In this document: positions 6,660 to 15,137 of the stretch, piece after piece
Layout: each line of letters opens with the position of its first letter
How positions within the stretch are numbered: position 1 is the first letter of the stretch
Source of the DNA: Gammaproteobacteria bacterium
Lineage (GTDB): Bacteria; Pseudomonadota; Gammaproteobacteria; HK1
Length of the DNA stretch: 18,584 nucleotides
Assembly (NCBI GenBank): GCA_022822245.1
Contig: JAJECB010000110.1
Span: forward strand, 1-18,584
Reading direction: 5' to 3'
Program-made: the position numbers and the translations under genes
Notes under the pieces: generated by a model
Told to the model about the DNA's origin: nothing
The model's input: the letters and a program-made list of their open reading frames with translations, nothing else
Database searches by the model: none

Positions 6660-8420
6660 CTACTTGTACATGGTCTGGCGGCGGGTTCCCGGGGCGTACT
6701 CCTTCGGGTCCACCCAGATGTTGACCACCGCCGACTTTCCGGACGCCTGCACCGCCTCGCGCGCGCGCTGAAGGGCCGGGCCGATCTCGCCCGCCTCGTG
6801 CACCTCCTCGCCGTGGCCGCCCAGCATCTCCGCGAACTTCGAGAACGGGACGTCGCCCAGGAGGTTCCCGACCCCGCCCCGCTCTTCGCCGTACTTGGTG
6901 ATCTGGCCGTAGCGGATCTGGTTCATCGCCGAGTTGTTGCCGATGACCGCGATGTAGGGGGCGCCGAAGCGGTTCGCGGTCTCCATGTCGAAGGCGGTCA
7001 TGCCGAACGAGCCGTCGCCGTAGTAGCAGAGGACCTCCTTGTCGGGGTGGGCGAGCCCGGTCGCGAGCGCGAACCCGGTGCCGACCCCGAGCGACCCGAG
7101 CGCCCCCGGGTCCATCCAGTTGCCGGGGCTCCGCGGCTGCACCGCCTGCGCGCTGATGGTGACGACGTCGCCGCCGTCCCCGATGTAGACGGTGTCCTCG
7201 GTGAGGAACTCGTTCAGCTCCCACGCCACCCGATAGGGGTGGATCGGCGACTTGTCGGAGCGGAAGAGAGGCATCAGCTTCTCGGTCTTCTCGACCTCGA
7301 GGGCCCGGAGCTGCTCGAGCCACGCCTTGCGGCGATTGCCGCCCGCCCCGCCGCTCGCGGTCGCGGCGTCCGCCACTGCGCCGAGGACGGCGCCCGGGTC
7401 GCCCACCAGGCCGAGGGTCACGTCGCGGTTCTTGCCGACGGTGCGATAGTCGAGGTCGATCTGCACCACCGCCGCGTCGTTCCGGAGCCGCTTGCCGTAG
7501 CCCATGCGAAAGTCGAAGGGGGTGCCGACGATGACGATGACGTCCGCCTCCTTGAAGGCGTCGCCGCGCGTGCGGTGGAAGTAATGCGGGTCGCCCGGCG
7601 GAAGAAGTCCGCGCCCCGAGCCGTTGAAGTAGGCGGGGATGTCGAGCTCGCGGACGAGGCGCAGGGCCTCCTCGTGCCCGCGCGAGGTCCACACCTGGGT
7701 CCCGAGCAGGATCGCCGGCCGCTCGCTCTTGACGAGGAGGTCGGCGAGGCGGTCGATGTCCGCCGGGTCTCCGATCGACTTCGGCGACGCCCGGTAGCGC
7801 CCGGGCTCGGGGATCACCGCTGCCTTCGCCTCCACCTCGCGGTCGAGCACATCGCGCGGGATCTCGAGGTAGCTCGGCCCGGGGGCGCCCGCGAAGCACT
7901 CGCGCGCCGCCATCGACACCATGTCCGCGATGCGCTCAGTCGACGGCACCGACGCGGAGAACTTGGTGATGGGGGCCGCGATGTCGACGTGGGGGAGGTC
8001 CTGGAGCGAGCCCATCTTGTGCTGGCTGAGGGCGCCCTGCCCGCCGATGTGGAGCACCGGGCTCTCGGAGCGGAACGCGGTCGCGATGCCGGTCATCGCG
8101 TTGGTGAACCCGGGCCCGGCCGTCGTCACCACGCACCCGAGCCGCCCGGTCTGGCGGGCGTAGCCGTCCGCCGCGTGGGCCGCGACCTGCTCGTGGCGGA
8201 CGTCGACGATGCGGATCCCCTCGTCGATGCACCCGTCGTAGATGTCGATGATGTGGCCGCCGCAGAGGGTGAAGATGGTGTCCACCCCCTCGCCCCGGAG
8301 GGCGCGGGCGACGAGGTGCCCGCCCGATACGACGTCGCCGCTCCGGTCCTTGGCGACGAGGGTGTCGGAGGCGGTGTCTTTCGCGGGGGCGGTGGCGGTT
8401 GCGGGGGCGGCTGCGGCCAT
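6660..8420 (-). CDS. oxalyl-CoA decarboxylase / 2-hydroxyacyl-CoA lyase family TPP enzyme
   Basis: A 586-residue ThDP-dependent enzyme with the usual three domains. The Pyr domain holds the catalytic Glu77 in RHEQVAAHAADGYAR and AGPGFTNAMT at 101-110. A middle domain follows. The PP domain has the Mg/ThDP motif GDGS (468-471) ending in NN (495-496). The C-terminus WVDPKEYAPGTRRQTMYK carries a basic Arg-Arg-Gln like the CoA-covering tail of 2-hydroxyacyl-CoA lyases. Neighbours point to formyl-CoA chemistry: either oxalyl-CoA -> formyl-CoA + CO2, or cleavage of a 2-hydroxyacyl-CoA to formyl-CoA and a carbonyl. Against a canonical Oxc, by my alignment the Tyr-Glu pair (Tyr120-Glu121 in Oxalobacter) is Leu139-Gln140. 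The N-terminus has an Ala-rich 25-residue extension; GGAGA seven bases before the ATG supports this start. Acetolactate synthase is unlikely given the neighbours. It starts 60 bp after gntR. Confidence 0.8.
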   Translation of the reverse strand: MAAAAPATATAPAKDTASDTLVAKDRSGDVVSGGHLVARALRGEGVDTIFTLCGGHIIDIYDGCIDEGIRIVDVRHEQVAAHAADGYARQTGRLGCVVTTAGPGFTNAMTGIATAFRSESPVLHIGGQGALSQHKMGSLQDLPHVDIAAPITKFSASVPSTERIADMVSMAARECFAGAPGPSYLEIPRDVLDREVEAKAAVIPEPGRYRASPKSIGDPADIDRLADLLVKSERPAILLGTQVWTSRGHEEALRLVRELDIPAYFNGSGRGLLPPGDPHYFHRTRGDAFKEADVIVIVGTPFDFRMGYGKRLRNDAAVVQIDLDYRTVGKNRDVTLGLVGDPGAVLGAVADAATASGGAGGNRRKAWLEQLRALEVEKTEKLMPLFRSDKSPIHPYRVAWELNEFLTEDTVYIGDGGDVVTISAQAVQPRSPGNWMDPGALGSLGVGTGFALATGLAHPDKEVLCYYGDGSFGMTAFDMETANRFGAPYIAVIGNNSAMNQIRYGQITKYGEERGGVGNLLGDVPFSKFAEMLGGHGEEVHEAGEIGPALQRAREAVQASGKSAVVNIWVDPKEYAPGTRRQTMYK

Positions 8421-8480
8421 GGGGGCTCTCCTTCTTCTGAATCCAGGGGTTCGGGTTCGGTCCGTAGTCGAAAGGCAGGC

Positions 8481-9173
8481 TCAGTCCAGCCAGTCCACGT
8501 GCGCCTCGACGTGCGCGGCGAGGTCGAGGCTGTGCTGGCGGACGAGGCGCTCGGCGCGATCGGTGTCGCGCGCCTCGAGGGCCTCGATGATGTGCATGTG
8601 GTCGATGATCGAGCGCTCGGCGCGATCACGCTCGCCGATCGTGTGCTTGCGGATGGAGCGCATGTGCAGGAGCAGGTTGTCGGCGAGGCGATCGAGCACC
8701 TGGCTCTTCCCCATCCGGAGGATCGCCTGGTGGAAGCGGACATTGGTCTCGGAGTACTCGTCGATCCGGGCCTGGACCTGCCCCTCCGCGAACTCGCCGA
8801 ACATCTCCCGGAGGCGCCGGATCTCCGCGTCCGATCCGTGCAGGGTGGCGAGGCGCGCGGCCATGCTCTCGAGCGCCGCCCACGCGGTGATCGTCTCGAT
8901 GATCTCCTGCTTGGTCTTGCGGGCGACGAAGGTGCCGCGGCGCGGCAGGGAAACGACGAGCCCTTCGTGCTCTAGCCGCTGCAGAGCTTCCCGGACCGGG
9001 GTCCGGCTCACCCCGAGCTGGTCGGCGAGCTGGCGCTCGTCGAGGCGGTGCTCCCCCCGGTCCCCGTACACGTCGACATCAAGGATCGCGCTGCGAAGCT
9101 CACGGTAGATCCGGTCCTTGAGGGCGAAGGACTCCTCGACCGGACGAAGCTCGATGGCGGCGGCGGGCGGCAT
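8481..9173 (-). CDS. GntR-family transcriptional regulator, FCD subfamily
   Basis: A 230-residue DNA-binding regulator. The winged helix-turn-helix spans about 17-85, with the recognition region LADQLGVSRTPVREALQRLEHEGLV (49-73) and wing LPRRGTFVA. An all-helical FCD effector domain (about 88-215) has a likely metal/ligand set including N144, H148, and histidines near 192-194 and 214. FCD regulators usually bind small carboxylates. As first gene of the unit it probably controls itself and the downstream formyl-CoA genes, with the acid substrate or a product as inducer. A perfect palindrome with TGGT...ACCA halves lies 86 bp before the ATG. The Shine-Dalgarno at this ATG is weak (GGGAG about 12 bases away), but no better start preserves the whole HTH. 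Effector identity is inference. Confidence 0.92.
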   Translation of the reverse strand: MPPAAAIELRPVEESFALKDRIYRELRSAILDVDVYGDRGEHRLDERQLADQLGVSRTPVREALQRLEHEGLVVSLPRRGTFVARKTKQEIIETITAWAALESMAARLATLHGSDAEIRRLREMFGEFAEGQVQARIDEYSETNVRFHQAILRMGKSQVLDRLADNLLLHMRSIRKHTIGERDRAERSIIDHMHIIEALEARDTDRAERLVRQHSLDLAAHVEAHVDWLD

Positions 9174-9382
9174 GGGGCGGAGAGGCTCCCTTGATTCGTG
9201 CAGTCGTCCCGGTGCCCGATACTAGGGGACCAGAACGCCGACGATCTGGAATGTGGTGTGTGGTATACCACATGCCTTGCCCCACCGCAATCCCGGACGT
9301 GCGCTCCTCGCGCCGTCACCTTCGTTCCGAATCTGGTGTATATCTCCGCCGTTCCATGTGCACTCATCGAGGAGTCCCACCA
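9174..9382. promoter_or_regulatory. divergent control region of gntR operon and vapB
   Basis: This 209-bp spacer must contain the promoter of the leftward gntR-TPP enzyme-frc-formyltransferase-fhs unit and that of the rightward vapB/jet unit. On the minus strand TAGTAT (9224-9219) could be a -10 element. On the plus strand TATATC (9339-9344), preceded by TG, could be another. Neither has a convincing -35 at the right distance, so start sites are not assigned. Confidence 0.45.
9259..9272. promoter_or_regulatory. palindromic operator, probably for the GntR regulator
   Basis: TGTGGTATACCACA is a perfect 14-bp palindrome, and a flanking ATGTGG (9251-9256) pairs with CCACAT (9268-9273). The core TGGTATACCA fits the short TGGT...ACCA half-sites known for FadR/FCD-type GntR proteins. 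It lies 86 bp upstream of the gntR start and 110 bp upstream of vapB. The VapB protein is a possible alternative binder, since VapBC systems also use palindromes. Confidence 0.65.
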
Positions 9383-9577
9383 ATGCGCACCAGCATGGTC
9401 ATCGACGATGGCCTTCTCGAGCGCGCGATGCGCGCCGCCGGGGCGAAGACCAAGCGTGAGGTCGTCGAGCTCGGCCTTGCGGCGCTCGTCCGCCTCAAGG
9501 AGCAGGAGGAGATCCGGGGACTGCGCGGCAAGCTGCGGTGGACCGGTGACCTGGACGAAGTGCGGCGGAACGGATGA
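9383..9577 (+). CDS. vapB: VapB-type antitoxin without its toxin
   Basis: A 64-residue ribbon-helix-helix type antitoxin: MRTSMVIDDGLLERAM (beta strand and first helix), KTKREVVELGLAALVRLK (second helix), EEIRGLRGKLRWTGDLDEVRR (toxin-binding tail). Each block is typical of the VapB/DUF2191 family. The ATG at 9383 is preceded by GGAG at 9371-9374; the longer open frame from 9191 has no support. The stop overlaps a downstream ATG as ATGA, exactly as vapB and vapC are normally joined, but only nine vapC codons remain before jetA begins. VapB proteins bind DNA as well as toxin, so this one could now act only as a local repressor of the gene cassette behind it. That role is inference. Confidence 0.85.
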   Translation: MRTSMVIDDGLLERAMRAAGAKTKREVVELGLAALVRLKEQEEIRGLRGKLRWTGDLDEVRRNG

Positions 9578-9600
9578 TCCTGGCCGATTCCGCCCCATGG
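9574..9600 (+). pseudogene. vapC remnant, first nine codons only
   Basis: Starting at the ATG that overlaps the vapB stop, the peptide MILADSAPW matches the universal opening of VapC PIN-domain toxins (M-I-L-V-D-T-S-V-W), including the first catalytic Asp at residue 5 and the Trp at residue 9. From there the frame becomes unrelated sequence lying out of frame inside jetA, whose ATG is at 9597. The remnant therefore ends within a few bases of the jetA start. Confidence 0.6.
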
Positions 9601-11051
9601 AATTCGACTACGACACCCTCGACCATCTCCGCCAGCACCATCCCGCGTGGCGGCTGCTGCGCTCGGACCACGCTCCGCTCATCTCGAGCTTTCTTCATCG
9701 CGCGTTCATCGCCCCCAACCAGCGCGTGCTCGCCGAGAGCGATCTCGCCGAAGCGCTCGAGGATGAGCTGTTCGCGCTTCGCGAACGCCTCGGGCCGGGG
9801 GCGTTTCCGAGGGCCGCCCTCGACTATCTGAACGACTGGGCGGGTGCGGAGCGGGGGTGGCTCCGCAAGTTCTACCGGCACGATTCCGACGAGCCCCAGT
9901 TCGACCTGACCCCCGCCGCCGAGAAGGCCATCGCATGGCTCGTGTCGCTGACCGAGCGGAGCTTCGTCGGCACCGAGTCGCGCCTCCTCACCCTGTTCGA
10001 GTTGCTCCGGCAGATGTGCGAGGGCACCGAGACCGACCCGCAGGCGCGGGCCGCGGAGCTTCGCCGGCGAAGGGACGCGATCGATGCCGAGATCGAGCGC
10101 GCGCGCTCCGGCGACCTCCCGCTGCTCGACGATACCGCGCTCAAGGACCGCTTCCAGCAGTTCATGCAGATGGCGCGGGAGCTTCTCGCCGACTTTCGCG
10201 AGGTGGAGCAGAACTTCCGGTCGCTGGACCGGCGGATGCGTGAGCGCATCACGCTGTGGGAAGGCTCCAAGGGAGAACTGGTCGAGGACATCATGACCGA
10301 GCGCGACGCCATCGGGGACTCCGATCAGGGGCGGAGCTTTCGCGCATTCTGGGACTTCCTGATGTCGAGCGCCCGGCAGGAAGAGCTGACCCGGCTCCTC
10401 GAACGGGTGCTGGATCTCCCCCCCGTCGCGGAGATGAGCCCGGACGCCCGCACCCGGCGCGTGCATTACGACTGGCTGGAAGCGGGCGAGCATACCCAGC
10501 GCACGGTGGCCCTTCTCTCGCAGCAACTGCGGCGATTCCTCGACGATCGGGCGTGGCTCGAGAACCGCCGCATCATGGACCTCCTGCACGGGATCGAGGC
10601 CAAGGCTCTCGCGTTGCGCGACACCCCGCCCGCCGGCACGTTCATGCACCAGGCCGGGACCGCGGCCGACATCCGCCTGCCGATGGAACGGCCCCTGTAC
10701 CGGCCGCCCGTCAAGCCGCTCATCGCGGACATCGAGCTCGAGTCGGGGGACGGCGAGCTCGATGTCGCCGCCCTCTTCTCCCAAGTGGTGGTCGACCGGT
10801 CGAAGCTCGAGCGACAGGTTCGGCGCGCCCTGCAGGACCGTTCCCAGGTCACGTTGCAGGAGGTCTGCGAGCTGCATCCCCTGGAGCAGGGGCTGGCCGA
10901 GCTCGTGGCATACCTTCAGCTTGCCGGTGACGGATTCGCGGCGACGGTGGACGAGACGGCGGTGGAGAGCGTCACCTGGCGGGGCGCCGGCGCGGACGAT
11001 GCGCCGGTCCTGCGCCGGGCGAGGGTGCCGCGCGTGATCTTCGTGAGGTGA
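9597..11051 (+). CDS. jetA: Wadjet type I JetA (DUF3375), kleisin subunit
   Basis: A 484-residue protein beginning MEFDYDTLDHLRQHHPAWRLLRSDHAPLI, the standard N-terminus of DUF3375 proteins. In Wadjet (a MukBEF-like SMC complex that recognises and cuts small circular plasmids) JetA is the kleisin bridging the two SMC heads. It is largely helical, with a probable coiled coil around residues 145-225, an EGSKGELVEDIM segment, and a C-terminal winged-helix-like part. The family N-terminus, and the lack of any ATG, GTG or TTG in the frame just before it, fix the start at 9597. There is no good Shine-Dalgarno, so translation may depend on ribosomes finishing vapB 19 bp upstream. The stop overlaps a GTG start option of jetB. 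Confidence 0.93.
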   Translation: MEFDYDTLDHLRQHHPAWRLLRSDHAPLISSFLHRAFIAPNQRVLAESDLAEALEDELFALRERLGPGAFPRAALDYLNDWAGAERGWLRKFYRHDSDEPQFDLTPAAEKAIAWLVSLTERSFVGTESRLLTLFELLRQMCEGTETDPQARAAELRRRRDAIDAEIERARSGDLPLLDDTALKDRFQQFMQMARELLADFREVEQNFRSLDRRMRERITLWEGSKGELVEDIMTERDAIGDSDQGRSFRAFWDFLMSSARQEELTRLLERVLDLPPVAEMSPDARTRRVHYDWLEAGEHTQRTVALLSQQLRRFLDDRAWLENRRIMDLLHGIEAKALALRDTPPAGTFMHQAGTAADIRLPMERPLYRPPVKPLIADIELESGDGELDVAALFSQVVVDRSKLERQVRRALQDRSQVTLQEVCELHPLEQGLAELVAYLQLAGDGFAATVDETAVESVTWRGAGADDAPVLRRARVPRVIFVR

Positions 11052-11053
11052 CC

Positions 11054-11770
11054 ATGGCCGATGCACCCACCGGCGGCACTCCCTCTCCGCCCGACGCGCT
11101 CCCCACCGGCACCCTCCCTGCCGATGCACTCCCATCCCTGGTCATCCCCCTGCTCAAAGGAGTCCTTTATCGGGAGAGCGATCCCGCGCTCTGGAGCACC
11201 CTTCTCGAATTGCAGGCCCGGGTGCGGGACTACGTGGCGGTGCTGGGCCTGGAGCTGATGCTCGACGAGGCCGAGGGCTACGCCTTCCTGCGCTCCCGTC
11301 CCGACGCGGACAAGGAGCCGGAGACGGGGGGCCGACCGCCGCGCCTTGTCGCGCGCCGCCCGCTCTCCTTTCACGTCAGCCTGATCCTCGCCCTGCTGCG
11401 CAAGAAGCTCGCGGAGTTCGACGCGGGCGGAGGAGATACGCGCCTCGTGCTCTCGCGGGACGAGATCGCGGAGATGGTGCGGGTGTTCCTGCCCGAGAGC
11501 ACCAACGAGGCGCGGGTGATCGAGCGCATCGACGCCCACCTCAACCGGATCGTGGACCTCGGCTTCCTGCGGCGCATGAAGGCCGAAGCCGGCGCCTCCA
11601 CGCGCGGAGGGCAGACAGCGTTCGAGGTCCGGCGTATCCTCAAGGCGTTCGTGGATGCCGAGTGGCTCGCAGAGCTGGACACAAGGCTCGCCGCGTACCG
11701 GGCGGAGCTTGCCGGCAGCGAGGAAGAGGGAGCGGATGGAGGATCAGACGCCGACCGTGAAGAAGACTGA
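11054..11770 (+). CDS. jetB: Wadjet type I JetB (DUF4194), kite subunit
   Basis: A 238-residue DUF4194 protein, the KITE (MukE-like) winged-helix subunit binding the JetA kleisin in Wadjet. A Pro/Ala-rich leader (1-25) precedes the conserved [19 protein letters not shown], where LLKGVLYRE is the family hallmark. Then come [18 protein letters not shown], the hydrophobic [17 protein letters not shown] and the helix-rich [17 protein letters not shown]. The C-terminal tail is acidic. I prefer ATG 11054, which has GAGG just upstream; GTG 11048, overlapping the jetA stop as GTGA, would add two residues. The last 35 bp overlap the start of jetC, so the four genes form a tightly coupled operon. Confidence 0.92.
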   Translation: MADAPTGGTPSPPDALPTGTLPADALPSLVIPLLKGVLYRESDPALWSTLLELQARVRDYVAVLGLELMLDEAEGYAFLRSRPDADKEPETGGRPPRLVARRPLSFHVSLILALLRKKLAEFDAGGGDTRLVLSRDEIAEMVRVFLPESTNEARVIERIDAHLNRIVDLGFLRRMKAEAGASTRGGQTAFEVRRILKAFVDAEWLAELDTRLAAYRAELAGSEEEGADGGSDADREED

Positions 11771-14700
11771 GGCCGAGCCGCTTCGCCTCGACTTCGTCGC
11801 GGACGAGACGCGCTCGGGCTTTCGCCTCCACCGCCTGGAGGTCTTCAACTGGGGCACGTTCGACGGGCGGGTCTGGACCCTGGCGCTCGATGGCCGCAAC
11901 CACCTCCTCACCGGGGACATCGGCTCCGGCAAGTCCACCCTCGTGGACGCGGTCACCACCCTCCTCGTGCCGGCGCATCGGGCGGCCTACAACCGGGCGG
12001 CGGGGGCCGGGAGCCGCGAGCGAACCCTGCGTTCCTACGTCCTCGGCCACTACAAGTCGGAACGAAACGATCTCAGCGTCTCCGCCCGCCCCGTCGCGCT
12101 CCGCGACCACAACCACTACTCCGTCATCCTGGGCGTGTTCCGGAACGAGGGCTACGACCAGACCGTGACCCTCGCCCAGGTGTTCTGGATCGCGGACGCG
12201 CAGGGCCAGCCGGACCGGTTCTTCGCCGCCGCGGAAGGCGATCTCTCCATCGCCGGCGAGTTTGCGCGCTTCGGAACCGACATCAACCAGTTGCGCAAGC
12301 GCCTGCGCGGGACCGGGGTGGAGATCTGGAGGACCTTCCCGCCCTATGGCGCGTGGTTCCGGCGCCGCTTCGGGATCGAGAACGACCAGGCGCTCGACCT
12401 CTTCCATCAGACCGTCTCCATGAAATCGGTGGGCAACCTCACCGATTTCGTGCGCGGCCACATGCTGGAGCCGTTTGACGTGGCGCCCCGGATCGCGGCC
12501 CTCATCGAGCATTTCGACGACCTCAGCCGCGCCCACGAGGCGGTGCTCCGCGCGCGGCGCCAGATCGAGCTGCTCACCCCGCTCGCGGCCGATTGCGAGG
12601 GCCATGCCGCCCTCGGCGCCGAACTCGAGGAGCTCCGCCACTGCCGGGAAGCTCTCCGGCCGTTCTTCGCGGCGCTGAAATGCGACCTCCTCGATGCACG
12701 CATCTCAAGGCTCGCCGAAGAGTGGTCCCGGCAGAGCGCACAGATCGAGCGCGGTACGGAGCGCCGGGACCGCGAGCGCCGCGAGGTCGAGGATCTTCGC
12801 CGCGCCATCGCCGAGAACGGCGGCGACCGCCTCGAGCGCCTGGCGGACGAGATCCGGCTGCTCGAAGGCGAACGCGTAGCGCGCGAACGCAAGGCCGAAC
12901 GCTACGCGGAGCTCGTTCGCGGGGTGGACGAGACCCCGCCGGCGGACGAAGCGGCCTTTCTCGACCAGCGCACCCGCCTTGCGGACCAGGCCGAGGCGCT
13001 TCGATCGCACGAGGCACGCCTTCAGAACGACCTGATCGGGCTCAGCGTGGACCTGCAGCAGGGGAAGCAGGAGCACGACGCCCTCACCACCGAGATCGAG
13101 AGCCTCAAGGCCCGCCGCAGCAACATCCCGGCGGACCAGATCGCCCTGCGGGCCGCGCTCTGCCGGGCGCTCGACCTCGACGAGGCGAGCATGCCGTTCG
13201 CGGGCGAGCTCCTCCAGATACGCGAGGAGGAGCGCGACTGGGAGGGAGCGGCGGAACGGCTCCTCCGCAGCTTCGGCCTCTCCCTGCTCGTCCCCGACGA
13301 GTGCTACGCGCAGGTCGCCGGGTGGGTGGATGGGAAGCACCTCGGGGCCCGGCTCGTCTACTTCCGGGTCCGCGCGCCGAATCGGCGCGAATTGCCGGAG
13401 CTGCATCGCGACTCTCTGGTGCGGAAGCTCTCGGTGAAGCCGGACTCGGAGTTCTACGAGTGGCTCGAGCACGAGCTCGCCCGCCGTTTCGACGTGGCGT
13501 GCTGCGCGACGGCCGAGCAGTTTCGGCGCGAAGCGCGCGCGATCACCCGGGCCGGGCAGATCAAGGCGCCGGGGGAGCGCCACGAGAAGGACGACCGCCA
13601 CCGCATCGACGACCGCGGCCGCTACGTGCTCGGCTGGACCAACGCGGCCAAGATCGCCGCCCTCGAATCCGGCGCGCGCCGGTTCGAGGCTCGCCTCGGC
13701 GACCTCGGGGGTCGAATCGGCGCGATGCAGGGCGAGCAGCGAGATGTCCGCGAACGGCTCGACGCCGTGTCGAAGCTCGCCGAGTACGCCGATTTCCGGG
13801 AAATCGACTGGTCGTCACTCGCGACCGAGATCGCCCGTCTCGGCGAGGAGCGGCGCCGCCTCGAATCGGCCTCCGACGTGCTGCGGCAACTGAACGCCCA
13901 GCTTGCGGAGGCACGCAAGACCCTGGAGGCCACCGAGGAGGAGCTGCAGTCTCACCGGGACCGCCGCTCGAAGACCGAACAGAGGCAGAACGACGCGCAG
14001 GCGATGCGGGCCGAGACCCAAGCGGTGCTGGACGGCACGGACCTCGCCGCGCTCGAGCCCCGCTTCGACCGGTTGGCGGCGCTTCGCGAGGAGGCGCTCG
14101 GCCGGCACCAGTTGACCGTCGAGTCCTGCGACAACCGCGAGCAGGATCTTCGCCAGTGGCTGCAAGCGCAAATCGACGCCGGCGACCAGCGCCTCGGGCG
14201 GCTCCGCGACCGGATCATCCGGACGATGATGGCCGTCAAGGAGGAGTTTCCGCTCGAGACCGCGGAGTTCGACGCGAACGTCGAGGCGGGGTTCGAGTAC
14301 CGCGCGATGCTCGACCGACTGCGGGCCGACGACCTGCCCCGCTTCGAGGCCCGCTTCAAGGAGCTGCTGAACGAGAACACCATCCGGGAGGTCGCCAACT
14401 TCCAGTCGCAGCTCGCCCGCGAGCGCGAGACCATCCGGGACCGGATCGCCCGCATCAACGAGTCCCTCGCCCAGATCGACTACAACCCCGGGCGCTACAT
14501 CCGGCTCGAGGCGCTGCCGGCGCCGGACGCGGACGTACGCGACTTCCAGGCGGAGCTCCGGGCCTGCACCGAAGGGGCGCTCACCGGCTCCGAGGACGCG
14601 CAGTACTCCGAGGCGAAGTTCCTCCAGGTGAAGCGGATCGTCGAGCGGCTGCGCGGGCGCGAGGGCACCGCGGAGCAGGACCGGCGCTGGGCCGCCCGGG

Positions 14701-15137
14701 TCACCGACGTGCGCAACTGGTTCGTGTTCGCGGCGAGCGAGCGCTGGCACGAGGACGACAGCGACTACGAGCACTACTCGGACTCGGGCGGCAAGTCCGG
14801 CGGCCAGAAGGAGAAGCTCGCCTACACCATCCTCGCCGCGAGCCTCGCCTACCAGTTCGGCCTGGAGGTGGGGACCGTGCGCTCGCGCACGTTCCGCTTC
14901 GTGGTCATCGACGAAGCCTTCGGGCGCGGCTCGGACGAGTCGACCCAGTACGGTCTTCGCCTGTTCTCGAAGCTCAACCTCCAGCTCCTGATCGTGACTC
15001 CGCTCCAGAAGATCCACGTTATCGAGCCGCATGTCGCGAGCGTCGGGTTCGTCCACATCGAGGACGACCGGTTCTCCCGGCTCCGCAACCTTTCCATCGA
15101 GGAGTACCGCGAGGAGAAGGCGAGGCTCGCGGGGTGA
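11736..15137 (+). CDS. jetC: Wadjet type I JetC, SMC-like ATPase
   Basis: An 1133-residue SMC/MukB-type motor that extrudes plasmid DNA for cleavage. The N-terminal head begins [19 protein letters not shown] and carries Walker [10 protein letters not shown] at 60-68. Two long coiled-coil regions rich in E/R/L/A heptads (about 270-480 and 640-800) flank a hinge-like part around 480-640 containing [14 protein letters not shown]. The C-terminal head has the ABC signature SGGQKEK (1021-1027) and Walker [16 protein letters not shown] with D1059 and E1060. Size and motif order are those of DUF-type JetC proteins. ATG 11736 has GAGGGAG before it. It overlaps jetB by 35 bp and jetD by 4 bp. All ATPase residues needed for activity are present. 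Confidence 0.95.
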   Translation: MEDQTPTVKKTEAEPLRLDFVADETRSGFRLHRLEVFNWGTFDGRVWTLALDGRNHLLTGDIGSGKSTLVDAVTTLLVPAHRAAYNRAAGAGSRERTLRSYVLGHYKSERNDLSVSARPVALRDHNHYSVILGVFRNEGYDQTVTLAQVFWIADAQGQPDRFFAAAEGDLSIAGEFARFGTDINQLRKRLRGTGVEIWRTFPPYGAWFRRRFGIENDQALDLFHQTVSMKSVGNLTDFVRGHMLEPFDVAPRIAALIEHFDDLSRAHEAVLRARRQIELLTPLAADCEGHAALGAELEELRHCREALRPFFAALKCDLLDARISRLAEEWSRQSAQIERGTERRDRERREVEDLRRAIAENGGDRLERLADEIRLLEGERVARERKAERYAELVRGVDETPPADEAAFLDQRTRLADQAEALRSHEARLQNDLIGLSVDLQQGKQEHDALTTEIESLKARRSNIPADQIALRAALCRALDLDEASMPFAGELLQIREEERDWEGAAERLLRSFGLSLLVPDECYAQVAGWVDGKHLGARLVYFRVRAPNRRELPELHRDSLVRKLSVKPDSEFYEWLEHELARRFDVACCATAEQFRREARAITRAGQIKAPGERHEKDDRHRIDDRGRYVLGWTNAAKIAALESGARRFEARLGDLGGRIGAMQGEQRDVRERLDAVSKLAEYADFREIDWSSLATEIARLGEERRRLESASDVLRQLNAQLAEARKTLEATEEELQSHRDRRSKTEQRQNDAQAMRAETQAVLDGTDLAALEPRFDRLAALREEALGRHQLTVESCDNREQDLRQWLQAQIDAGDQRLGRLRDRIIRTMMAVKEEFPLETAEFDANVEAGFEYRAMLDRLRADDLPRFEARFKELLNENTIREVANFQSQLARERETIRDRIARINESLAQIDYNPGRYIRLEALPAPDADVRDFQAELRACTEGALTGSEDAQYSEAKFLQVKRIVERLRGREGTAEQDRRWAARVTDVRNWFVFAASERWHEDDSDYEHYSDSGGKSGGQKEKLAYTILAASLAYQFGLEVGTVRSRTFRFVVIDEAFGRGSDESTQYGLRLFSKLNLQLLIVTPLQKIHVIEPHVASVGFVHIEDDRFSRLRNLSIEEYREEKARLAG

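Noticed and set aside
6514..7899. An N-terminal extension of frc giving an 885-residue protein.
   Set aside because: The extension is an Arg/Gly/Pro-rich out-of-frame reading of the TPP-enzyme gene. Frc homologues start at MNQALSGIRILD.
2468..8420. Reading the operon simply as standard oxalate degradation with a Met-tRNA formyltransferase.
   Set aside because: The formyltransferase has the YHPSLLP form of ALDH1L1 rather than the N-x-H form of Fmt, and the TPP enzyme lacks an Oxc signature pair, so I left the substrate open.
6501..8975. An 824-codon plus-strand frame opposite the TPP-enzyme and gntR genes.
   Set aside because: Same antisense pattern, low-complexity composition and no recognisable motif.
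9495..11135. A 546-codon minus-strand frame opposite jetA.
   Set aside because: jetA has clear DUF3375 sequence; the opposite frame has no motif and is a compositional shadow.
12593..15133. The long frame running into jetD from inside jetC, which would give a 1248-residue JetD.
   Set aside because: The upstream part is an out-of-frame reading of the jetC coiled coil. The JetD family begins at the GTG overlapping the jetC stop.
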